From positions 1 through 18,613 of the forward strand of contig MSJI02000224.1 of the NCBI GenBank assembly GCA_001931905.2: a stretch of 18,613 nucleotides of DNA, written 5' to 3'. Of this stretch, positions 1-8,308 are shown one piece after another. Each line of letters opens with the position of its first letter. Within the stretch, counting starts at the first letter, position 1. Source of the DNA: Cladosporium sp. IMV 00045 (lineage: Eukaryota > Ascomycota > Dothideomycetes > Cladosporiales > Cladosporiaceae). The translations under genes and the position numbers were made by a program. Under the pieces are notes generated by a model that had not been told where the DNA came from, did no database searches, and worked only from the letters and a program-made list of their open reading frames with translations.

Positions 1-804
1 TTGATCATATCGAAGACGGTACCCGGAGTGCCAACGATGATTTGACCAGTGATCTGCTGACCCCTGTTCGCAGGGTTCGGGATAGCCTCGCCAATCTTGA
101 GTCCCTTCTCTTCAAGGAACACGCCGAGCATCTGGCAGTTGGAAGCGATCTGCCTGGCAAGCTCACGAGTAGGTGCGAGGACGAGACACTGTGGTTGCTG
201 GGTGCTCAGATCGATGCGGGAGAGCATGTTGAGGGTGAAGGCAGCAGTCTTTCCGGTTCCGGACTGCGACTGGCCGATGAGGTTCTGGGCCGGGTTCTTC
301 AGCAGAAGCGGCAGGGCACGCTCTTGAATCTTGGAGGGCTTGTGGAAGCTGTTGACGGAGAGGGAGCGGAGCAGCTCGGGTACCCTGGGCGTGGTCAGTA
401 CGTGCGACTGAGCTGGTATCTTGTCGGACTCACAAGTTCAGGTCTTCGAAGCTCTTCACAGAATACAGTGGGTTGTTGGGGTCCTCCTGCAGATCGGCGA
501 GCTTGACATTGACGTCGAACTCGGGCTCATCAAGCCCAGAGCCGTTCAAGAAGGCGTTGGCACCATCCTGCTGCGCCATACCGACGGAGCCAGAGTCTGC
601 GGCGTCTCCTGCGTTGCCGGCGTCTTCGGTCTTCTTCTCACCCGGCGCGGGTTGCGACTCAGGTGGGGTGTCGGTCTCGTCTGCCCAGTTGAATTTCTTT
701 GGCTCCTCGCCCTCCTTTGTCTTGTCAGGGAATGTGAGGCGGTCTTGGAAGGATTTGGCAATGCCGGAGGCGTCGGCGGGAGGGGATGTCTTGGAGTCAG
801 ACAT
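1..804 (-). CDS. DBP5: DEAD-box ATP-dependent RNA helicase Dbp5 (5' part; continues past the left edge)
   Basis: Dbp5/DDX19 is the RNA helicase that remodels mRNPs on the cytoplasmic face of the nuclear pore during mRNA export, activated by Gle1 and inositol hexakisphosphate. Exon 1 (434-804) encodes about 123 residues: a low-complexity acidic N-terminus ending in [10 protein letters not shown], a typical Dbp5 lead-in. A 49-bp intron (385-433; GTGAGT donor, CTGAC branch, CAG acceptor) is followed by exon 2 (1-384), which restores frame as [21 protein letters not shown]. Exon 2 shows the Q motif ([14 protein letters not shown]), Walker A ([11 protein letters not shown]), motif Ia (PTRELARQI) and motif Ib (GTPGTV). 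The DEAD box and the second RecA domain lie outside the window. The start was chosen because it is the first ATG of the open frame and gives the usual N-terminal length. The gene is head to head with BZZ1. Family assignment is firm; the choice of Dbp5 over other DEAD-box paralogues rests on the SVKSFEDL and [10 protein letters not shown] signature. Confidence 0.93.
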
Positions 805-1583
805 GTTTGCGGTTGCGATGGTTGTCGGTGGTGGGGTGTGTGGTGAAGCAGCTCGTGCGCGCGGGTGCTTGCTGCGGCCGGCCGGTCAAGGAGTGACGCA
901 AATGCAGTTGGTAAGGACTGTGATGAATGTGACCAGTGAAGTGCGAGGAGGTGTAGGAGAGGTGGGTGGAGTGGCGTGGAGGGGTGGATGGGAGGATGGG
1001 AGCTGGAGTGAGGGAGGAATTGTGATGCGGTGACGCCAAATTCATGTCTTGCCCTGACGCTTCACGGCTGTTGGAGCTAAAAACCTAATGATGATTGGAG
1101 GGGCTGAGAGACCACGGCGTTTGACCATTCACTGAGCAAGAAAATACCTATGATGAACCATAACAACACCATTGGCAAAAGCAACAATATCCAAACTTGA
1201 TTAGAAAGACATCATACAAGCAACAATCCTAATATTCCGCCCGCAAGGAGATATACGCCTCTTGCCTCCCACTTTCCAGCACAGGCTAGGACAAGCCCTC
1301 GATCGTCAACCCCACACGCAGCCCGAGAGAGCGAGCGTCGTCGGCGGAGAGACAGAGATGCCACTCCACTACTGCTGCTACCACTGCCACTCTCCCTCAC
1401 TACCATCTCATTAGCCGGGCTGGGCGTGACCCTGTCTGTCTGTCCGTTGTATGCTTATGCCTGTTCGTACATGTACCTTGCCTGATCTTGCATTTCTCTC
1501 CACCCACTCCCATACTCCCTGCATCTCTTGTCTTCCTCTTCCTTCTAGGAATGCTGAGTTAGACCCGACACAACTCATGCATC
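805..1583. promoter_or_regulatory. Divergent promoter region between DBP5 and BZZ1
   Basis: This 779-bp spacer separates two head-to-head housekeeping genes and must hold both promoters and 5' leaders. It has no credible coding potential. The part next to DBP5 (about 930-1020) is G-rich on the + strand, so C/T-rich in the DBP5 leader. The part next to BZZ1 (about 1490-1548) is C/T-rich on the + strand. Pyrimidine-rich leaders are usual for expressed fungal genes. I see no clear TATA box. Confidence 0.6.
1449..1548 (+). other. Candidate 5'-UTR intron of BZZ1
   Basis: A GTATGC donor-like site at 1449 and a polypyrimidine tract ending in TTCTAG at 1548 would define a 100-bp intron that ends 35 bases before the BZZ1 ATG. 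The C/T-rich run before the AG fits a fungal acceptor. No frame constraint supports it because it lies in untranslated sequence, and the branch site is unclear, so it is only a candidate. Confidence 0.3.
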
Positions 1584-3975
1584 ATGGCTGAAGTCGACAT
1601 CGCACCCAACTTCGGCGCCGAGCTGAAAGATGGCTTCAAGAACGCCAACGCCTGGGTCACCGGCGGCATCCAATGGCTGGAGGAGATCCAGCAGTTCTAC
1701 CGCGAGCGCAGCGCAATCGAGCGCGAGTACAGCCAGAAACTCGCCGCCTTGGCCAAGAAGTACTTCGAGAAGAAGGCCAGGAAGAGCAGCAGCCTGAGCG
1801 TCGGTGACAGCCCTACCGTCACGCCGGGCTCCCTGGAGAGCGCTTCTATGACCACCTGGACCGTACAGTTGTCGACTCTCGAGTCGCGAGCCGCCGAACA
1901 TGATCAATTCGGCCAGCAGATCATTTCGAACGTGGCCGAGCCGCTGAAGAACCTGGCCACGCGGTATGAGGACTTGCGCAAACAGCATGCCGATTATGCT
2001 GTCAAGCTTGAGAAAGAGAGGGATGGGACTTATGCCGAGCTGCGAAAGGTCAAGGGCAAATATGACGGTGTCTGTGGAGAGGTGGAACACCGACGAAAGA
2101 AGATCGAGAGCTCGTTCGACCATGGCAAGACCAAGGCTCACTCTGCGTATCAGCAGCAGCTGAGTGAGATGCGCAACCAAAAGGTAATCTTGAGATGGAG
2201 GTTTTGGCTATGGTGCAGCGCTGACAACTGCAGAACACATACTTGATCTCGATCAACGTCACAAACAAACAAAAGGAGAGGTACTATCACGAGTACGTTC
2301 CAGAACTTCTCGATGTAAGATCTTACTTTCTTTGAGCGCATACATATTCGCACGATTTGCTGACCGCGCCCGTCTTCAAGTCTCTACAAGCTCTTGCCGA
2401 ATCTCGCGTCGCTACTCTGAACAACGTCTGGAGCACTGCGGCCAATCTGGAACACCAAACCTTAACACGATCGCTGCAGTTGGTACAACATCTGGAAGGA
2501 GAAATCCCCCGAAACAACCCAGTCCTGGACAGCATGATGTACGTTCGACACAACGCAGTACAGTGGATGGACCCTCCAGACTTCGCTTTCGAGCCATCTC
2601 CGGTTTGGCTTGACGACGACACCATGGCATCCGATCCTCAAAGCAAGACCTTCCTCATGAACATACTCTCGAAGAGTAAAACCGCCGTGGGACCTCTAGT
2701 CAAGGAGAGCGAGAACAAGCGACGAGAACTAGAAACCGTAAAGCGCGTGCGTCAACAGGTCCGCGAAGGCAAAGACAAGCGCGACGAGGTTGAGGTAGTG
2801 CGCGCCATGTTCCACTACTCCGAAGCGCTGCACGAGGCTGAATCACGACGAGTGACTGCCGAGGTCGAGATCTCAACGATCACCACTTCGATGGGTGACA
2901 TCAGCGTGGGAATGCGGAACCACGCCTTCGAAAACAAAACGTTCAAGATCCCGACCAACTGCGACCTCTGCGCCGACCGCATATGGGGATTGAGCGCCAA
3001 GGGTCTCAGCTGTACCGACTGCGGCTACACGTGTCACGTCAAGTGTGAGATGAAAGTGCCAGCTGATTGCCCTGGTGAACTCGACAAAGAAGCTCGCAAA
3101 GCGATCAAGGCAGAGCGCCAATCAACCGCGCAAGCCGTCGCAGCCAGCCCTCCTCCCACCTCAAATGGCAACGGAACCGACATGGCTAGCAGCAGAGGTA
3201 GCGTCAGCAGCGGCCGCGGGGGCATGCCTTCACTCCAGCGTAGCGACACCATGGGATCGATGAACACTCTTTCGTCCGGCTACGCCGCAAGCGCAACGCG
3301 CAGCATGTCCAGCACGACGGTGAAACCGCAAGACGACTCAGCAGCGCCCAAGTCCCATCGCATGGTTGCGCCACCGCCCGCGTCTTACATTAGACCCAGC
3401 GATAGCGGCGACGATGGAGAGCAACGGGGCAAAATGCTGTACCCCTACCAAGCCACCGGCGACGGCGAGATCACCGTATCCGAAGGCCAAGAATTCACAG
3501 TGGCGGAAGCAGACGGTAAGTCCCAGCCATCCCCCCATCTTACATACACGAGAACCATCCGTACTAACACCCACCCCTCACAGACGGCTCCGGCTGGCTC
3601 AAAATCAAACCCCTCACCTCCCCCACGCCCGGCCTCGTGCCCACATCCTACACCGAACTCCTCCCCAAATCCGAACCCCGCCCCACCTCCGCCGCCGCCT
3701 CAGCTTCCACGACCTCTCTGAACTCCACTTCCGCGCCCTCCTCCACCGGCGGGCGCAGCAAGCAAGGCCCCGCGGTCGCGCCCCGGCGTGGCGCGAAGAA
3801 GGTCCGCCACGTCGAAGCCCTGTACACTTACGAGCCGAGCGGGGAGGGCGAGACGGGCATGCAGGAGGGGGAGAAGATGGTGCTTGTGAGCCCGGATGGG
3901 GGTGATGGATGGTGTGAGGTTGAGAGTAGGAGTGGAAGGGGGGTGGTGCCGGCGGGGTGGGTTAGGGAGGTGTGA
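1584..3975 (+). CDS. BZZ1: F-BAR / C1 / double-SH3 protein Bzz1
   Basis: Bzz1 is a syndapin-like membrane-bending protein that works with WASP (Las17) and myosin-I to switch on Arp2/3 at endocytic actin patches. I read four exons: 1584-2183, 2234-2314, 2381-3515 and 3584-3975, giving 735 residues, near the usual length. Introns of 50, 66 and 68 bp have GTAATC, GTAAGA and GTAAGT donors and CAG/AAG acceptors, and each join keeps family-typical sequence (RYYHEYVPELLD then SLQALAESRV; VAEAD then DGSGWLKI). Domains: an F-BAR domain at about 10-290; a charged coiled-coil region at about 330-390; a C1 zinc finger at 408-457 with the H, paired CxxC, HxxC and final C pattern; a Ser-rich linker; SH3-1 at about 578-635 (LYPYQA...GWLKI...GLVPTSYTELL); and SH3-2 at about 681-735. 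SH3-2 is divergent, with ALYTYEP where ALYDYE is usual and VVPAGWV where VPxxYV is usual. The start ATG sits in ATCATGG just before the conserved F-BAR start. Confidence 0.95.
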
Positions 3976-4360
3976 AATTTGTGATGGCGTGGTTTGTGCA
4001 GAGAGGGTTGCATGGTGGCACAAACTTTTGTTTTGGGGATTGTTTTGTTTGATGCGGTCTTCGAGTTCTTTTGGCGTGTTGACTTGCAGTTCTTTTGGAT
4101 CGGTGCTTCTTTTTTTGAAAATTCCTCTTCGTCGAAGCAGTAGTAGCATAGCGGAGGCGTTTGCAGATAGTCTTACTTTTCATTCGTGTTCATACTCGCT
4201 TTTGTCCTTTGCTGTGGTTACCCAAGTTCTTTCGAACGGAAAGTCTATCCATCAACATTACCACGCATCGGTTCCTTTCGGCGTTTTCGTTCGGACCAAC
4301 TCGCATACCTACATACATCTCATTAATCCAATATACCAGGCAATTTAAATAACTCACGAT

Positions 4361-4439
4361 CTCTTAGACCGTGCTCCCCACGAGCGGTACCGTCAATGGC
4401 ACGATCCGGCTCGTGAAGGAGGTTGATCTGGTCTAAGAG
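4361..4439. repeat. 79-bp inverted-repeat (hairpin-forming) element
   Basis: The ends are a perfect 10-bp inverted repeat, CTCTTAGACC at 4361-4370 and GGTCTAAGAG at 4430-4439. Inside lies a second pair, CACGAGC at 4379-4385 with GCTCGTG at 4410-4416, and a GGTACC palindrome sits in the left half. The nested arms could fold into an interrupted stem-loop. It could be a miniature element remnant or a structured RNA. I see no flanking target-site duplication, and it does not match a tRNA or 5S rRNA. Confidence 0.6.
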
Positions 4440-4440
4440 C

Positions 4441-4460
4441 ATAACCCCAACCCTAACCCT
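4441..4460 (+). repeat. Telomere-like interstitial tract, copy 1
   Basis: The sequence ATAACCCCAACCCTAACCCT contains two CCCTAA units (the fungal TTAGGG telomere repeat read on the C strand) plus one CCCCAA variant, and the next base extends it to CCCTT. It begins one base after the 79-bp inverted repeat. The identical 20-mer recurs at 13747-13766. Confidence 0.8.
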
Positions 4461-5032
4461 TAGAAGCTGAGTTTGACCTCAGCAGCACGCGGTATCAGAA
4501 GAACGGCAACACAACTCCCACAAAACAAGTGTCTTGGTACTTTTTTCCTCAGGGTCGCAGAGTCTCTTCAGAGGTTCTAGAGACACGACTGGCATTCAGT
4601 CGCTAGGCTCCGGTGCCCGCAACACAATTTCCATGTGATTCTTTCACTCATCTCGCAGCTTGGAAAGTGAGATGTCGGAAGATGTCCGGCGCTCACTATC
4701 ACCGGGAAAATGGAGGGCACTACTGAGAGCACATTATAGCACAGGATCGTGCTAGAGCTCGATATAGCCACACACATACATACCTATACAGAGTCAGTAT
4801 CCGAAAAGGCAATTTCTAAGGCTCCGAAGCTCAAGCGCGTGGGTTTCAGGAGGGTTTGGAACTCCCAGCGGATGAGTTGTTGCATCGCAGACATTGACCC
4901 AAGCATAAAAGGAGATCTTCTGATGGTTATTCGATGCCCTAGAAAACGCCCAGGAAGCTCCGGAGCGCGTGGCTCAGGTATAGCATTCGAACTTGTGTAA
5001 CTATATCTGCTAGAAGTGTGCTTTGGAGTAGT

Positions 5033-5153
5033 GTAAGAGCGCGGATAGCGTGCGAGCGTACCTAAGAGGATACGGACCTAGAAGTATGAGAGTGTGCGAG
5101 CGTGGATGCTATAAGAGCGTGCGAGCGTATGAGCCGTGAGAGCGTGGATCTGG
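5033..5153. repeat. Degenerate ~25-bp tandem repeat (GAGCGTGCGAGCGT family)
   Basis: Related units begin at about 5033, 5086, 5111 and 5136. The best two adjacent copies (5086-5110 and 5111-5135) are both 25 bp and share the core AGAGYGTGCGAGCGT. The last copy (5136-5153) has lost the GCGAGCGT part, and the first is interrupted by an insertion. This is a decayed minisatellite with no clear function. It lies just upstream of the NACHT relic. Confidence 0.65.
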
Positions 5154-5169
5154 TCCAATTTTGTAGTAA

Positions 5170-5195
5170 TATTGTCCGAACAAGTTCGGACAATA
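5170..5195. repeat. Perfect palindrome, 12-bp arms with 2-base centre
   Basis: Left arm TATTGTCCGAAC (5170-5181) and right arm GTTCGGACAATA (5184-5195) are exact reverse complements around AA. It overlaps the open frame leading into the NACHT relic, although no family residues are recognisable at this point. It could be a dimeric protein-binding site or an extruding hairpin; no function can be assigned. Confidence 0.75.
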
Positions 5196-5197
5196 AC

Positions 5198-5332
5198 TGG
5201 CGGGATTCGATGCCCCGTGGTAGATTTCTCTGGGTCAACAGCAAAGCAGGATTGGCTAAGTCAACTATAAAACAGTGCATGTTCGAATGTGCGAAGGAAA
5301 ACCATCACAGAGATATCATGTGCTTTGAGTAG
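5198..5332 (+). pseudogene. Relic of a NACHT (NLR) gene: P-loop segment
   Basis: One + strand frame gives RGRFLWVNSKAGLAKSTIK followed by HHRDIMCFE and a TAG stop. This follows the pattern of fungal NACHT P-loop regions, in which a (F/I)(F/L)W(I/V) strand is followed by GKxGSGKST, a helix, and then a strand leading into SFFFNARG. The neighbouring complete gene has GIFWIKGKPGSGKSTMMK at the same place. Here the Walker A glycines are altered (SKAGLAKST), no NACHT sequence is recognisable upstream or downstream, and the frame stops where SFFFNARG is expected. I therefore read it as a decayed fragment of a second NLR gene facing the intact one tail to tail. The match is short, about 45 residues, so chance similarity is not fully excluded. 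Confidence 0.6.
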
Positions 5333-5351
5333 GCTTCATCGTTTGCTTTTC

Positions 5352-8280
5352 TCATAATCTGTCAGAACTAGCTTCTGACAGAATCTCAACAATGTCCTTG
5401 TAGCCAGCTACTCTAGCAGCTTCAGTTGCAGTTCCATACTTATCACTCGAGTAGCTCAAGTCGACTGCATGTTCTAGAAAGAGCCGAACTAACTCGGTGA
5501 ACCCCTTCGCAGATGCTGCTATTAGTGGTGTGCCATAGTCACCACCAAGGGCGTTGATATCGGCACCAAGGCTTAGTAAAACGCTCGCTGCCCTTGATGG
5601 GGTGTCCAAGAGAAAATAAACTGTGAGTGAGCCCCTCTGATATCACATGGAGCCCAGTACGACCATGTGAGTCTTTTCCATTGGGGTCTGCGCCAAGATT
5701 CACAAGGATTTCGATTTTCCGATTGAGGCATTCCTTGACAGCGAGTTGCAAAGCGTGTTGCGAAGCTTTTTCACGAGCGTAAGACCTTGCACGTATCACG
5801 TGCTGGTGAGATAGTGTGACCTCCTCTTCTGTGCGATCTTGCCGTCGGAGTGTCTCACTGAGAGCCATTTCGTACGGCTTTGACATAGCAAGAGAAACAT
5901 AGTCCAGGAGTTGCACAAACTGTTCCTCTGTGCAATCATCAGATGAGATTGCTACTCGCAGCACGTGATTTTGCTCTGTCGAATCCTCAAGGCTGGCATC
6001 AGCTCCCCTTCTCAGTAGCAGCTCAACAGTTCCCGTTGGAGCGCAATACGAAGCGCTTGCAAGTGCATTCCCATACTTCCCGCCTGGTGCATTGACGTCG
6101 GCCCCTCGATCTAGAAGCAATTCGATTATCTCCCTCTCTCTGCGATTAGAGACTGCTGCTGAAAGTGGTGTTTCTCCAAACCCATCCAAGTCTCCGAGCG
6201 GGCCAATCCCTTGTCCTTGCTTGTTCACATCCGCCCCAAGGTCGAGAAGAAATTCAACACAAGCATACAGTCCAGCGGAAGCTGCTGCCACCAACGGAGA
6301 GCCGCTATAGCCCCCACAATATTCATTTACCCCTTTCCCAAGGAAGTTGTCGAAGGAACCGTCGTCTGATGATCCCGTTGCGCCTCTCTCGTGTCGAATA
6401 TTCCTCGAACTTGCCATATGCTGCTCCATGAGGCCTGTGATCAACCCTGGCTGGGTACGGCGCTGTAGGTTCTCCAGTATAAGATGTAGCAGGCTCGTTG
6501 AAGGGAGATAAAGATATCCTTCCAGCATCAAAAGGTTTGCTATGTCAATCCAGTCCCGCCGAGGGAAGCTTCGTAGACGCCGCAAGTCATAGGCACTGCA
6601 CACGTAAGCAGCGTTGAGGTGATAGAGAGCATAGAAATACGCGTACCAGAGTAGTGAAAATGTTGTCATGGTCCGTTTGACAATGACATCGTGGTCGACG
6701 GCGTCATCGTACAGCAACCCCCATGCGATCTTGCCATTCATTGAATCGACCGGAATGTCAGTGCCATTTGGCGGGCGCAATTGGGTGTACAGGATGCACC
6801 ATTCAGCCAGTCTTGAATGGCTTTCGGCCTCTACATTGCGCGCCAGACTTGGGTTTAGACCTGCTAACTTGCCTGCAAGGACATGCTGCCTCACAGACTC
6901 ATGAATGAACTGGAAAGGATGTCCATATTCCAGGTCATCAAGTCTGGGAATTCTTTCAAGGAGGCCCTTCGAACTGAAAGTGATGAATCGTATCATTGTC
7001 CCCCGATCAGCTGAATCCGAGTCTCGTGCAGGCGAACTCAATGTTCCAGCGCCCACTTTGATGCCGAAGTAAAGCTCTTCCAGTGACAGTGGTAACTCCG
7101 TATCCCCGACTAAAATCCATAGCAAAGTCGGTAGTAGATGCGCATCGGAAACCCCATCTGAGATGATGCTGCCTATCAGAGCATCTAGAGCAGCAGGGAG
7201 GGCCTCTACAGAGCTCAACAGCTGTGTAAACGTCTCGCCTTTGTCGAATTGTTCGTTCACCACACGAATCACCAGTCTGACCCAAAGGAATACCCCTTGA
7301 GCCTTTTGCAATATCTCCTGCGTCAAGTACTCTCGGTCTTCGTCGCTGTATTCTACGTTTAGCAGTTCGCGAACGTACTCGAGAATGTCTTCTTCGTGAG
7401 CGCTAGCTTTTTCTATCACCAGTTCTTCACAACGCCGGACGGTGATTCTGGGGTAATGTCGACTAGCAAGGCATACTTCGAGCGAGTTCGCAGATCGCGC
7501 TAGGGTGCTGATGAATTGTACCATGTCGCGAACCTCTTCCTCGGCACACTCGTCAAGGGCGTCAATGATCAGAACTAGCTTCTTTCCTCTTGAACCTAGT
7601 ACAGCTCGTCGCAACAGGTCTTGAACAGTCGCTAGTGGCCAATCTTGCCCTTTGCCAGGTAATTCTGTGACATGGATCGAGTTGCGGACTTCAGGGACTT
7701 GCTGCAGGAGCTGATAGAGCAAGGACCGGTAACAACCTTGGACTGTTCGCTCCAGTGGTCCACCTCGTGCGTTGAAAAAGAACGAGAGAATCGTGCGGCT
7801 AGGCGAGGCGCTCTGTTGACGCTCAAGTATATACTTCATCATGGTCGACTTGCCTGAGCCGGGCTTCCCTTTGATCCAGAAAATGCCTTGGTGCGAGTCT
7901 CGCTGCGTCGAATCTTGCCAGCTCAGGTACTGCCTTGTGTCGAAGACCCATTGGCATGTCTCAGGGTGGGCTTGCTCGATCGCCGCCCGACGAAGGTCCA
8001 TTCTTTCGAAACGCAAGGCTTCGAGGAGTTTCTGATGTCTCTTGCTTTCCCCATCTTCCCCGTGTGGGCTCGAAGAGGTATTCACAGTAACATGGTCGCC
8101 CATGTGCACGATCGATTGATCGCTTATATGAACTCCTTCATAGCTGTGTCCGCGGCCCACAGTGAACTCATCGCTGGACTGTTTTGGTCTGTGAGGTAGG
8201 CAAATAGCTCTTTCATCGACACGCGACGAAGACGCCTCAGCGCTTTCGCTCGGTTTTTGGCTGGGTAGAGACTCCTCCAT
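5352..8280 (-). CDS. NACHT-ankyrin NLR-like protein, with a frameshift near the 3' end
   Basis: Fungal NLR-like proteins are STAND ATPases that sense ligands or non-self and oligomerise to start cell-death or defence signalling. The uninterrupted frame from 8280 runs 913 codons to 5539. Visible parts: a short N-terminal tail with a possible amyloid motif (45-66); a NACHT-associated segment (RFERMDLRRAAIEQAHPETC); Walker A GKPGSGKST (138-146); SFFFNARG (166-173); Walker B LVLIIDALDEC (235-245); SRHYP (273-277); a helical segment starting FLWVRLV (331-337); and ankyrin repeats from about 657 on (LLLDRGADVNAPGGKYG and similar). At about residue 883 the frame leaves ankyrin sequence, while the adjacent frame from 5635 to 5352 continues it for two more repeats (LLSLGADINALGGDYGTPL). 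One base too many in a G4 run (5632-5635) explains this. It may be a sequencing error, an allele-level mutation or early pseudogenisation. Codon third positions are clearly less C-biased than in the neighbouring housekeeping genes. The gene has no introns. Confidence 0.9.
5358..5382. repeat. Hairpin at the 3' end of the NLR coding region
   Basis: TCTGTCAGAA (5358-5367) and TTCTGACAGA (5373-5382) are perfect 10-bp inverted arms around the 5-base loop CTAGC. The hairpin spans the last codons of the ankyrin frame, just before its stop at 5352-5354. It could influence 3'-end formation or be chance. Confidence 0.6.
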
Positions 8281-8308
8281 AGATTGCCTCCGAAAGCGAC
8301 TCTGTCAT
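8237..8308 (-). promoter_or_regulatory. Upstream ORF overlapping the NLR start codon
   Basis: An ATG at 8308-8306 lies 28 bases upstream of the NLR ATG in another frame. It opens a 23-codon frame (MTESLSEAIYG...) that runs across the NLR start and stops at 8239-8237. If the transcript begins upstream of 8308, ribosomes that use this ATG would bypass the main start, so it would lower translation of the receptor. The transcription start is not visible, so this is inferred. Confidence 0.4.

Larger units (their letters stand above)
3976..5197. other. Gene-free spacer 3' of BZZ1 containing several repeats
   Basis: No credible gene is visible. The first 350 bp are T-rich and fit the 3' UTR and polyadenylation region of BZZ1. 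From about 4340 the character changes: an inverted-repeat element (4361-4439), a telomere-like tract (4441-4460), a 25-bp degenerate tandem repeat (5033-5153) and a palindrome (5170-5195), each listed separately. The short open frames here have no recognisable similarity and look random. Confidence 0.6.

Noticed and set aside
42..846. Plus-strand frames of 141-186 codons across the DBP5 gene
   Set aside because: They are antisense to clear DEAD-box helicase exons and have no family similarity.
4441..4460. A true chromosome end or subtelomere
   Set aside because: Only about three telomere-type units are present, and conserved housekeeping genes continue on both sides, so this is interstitial.
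5352..8280. Introns within the NACHT-ankyrin gene to explain the frame change near 5630
   Set aside because: GT/AG pairs at the break would give introns under 30 bp, below the usual fungal minimum. A one-base change in the G4 run explains the data more simply.
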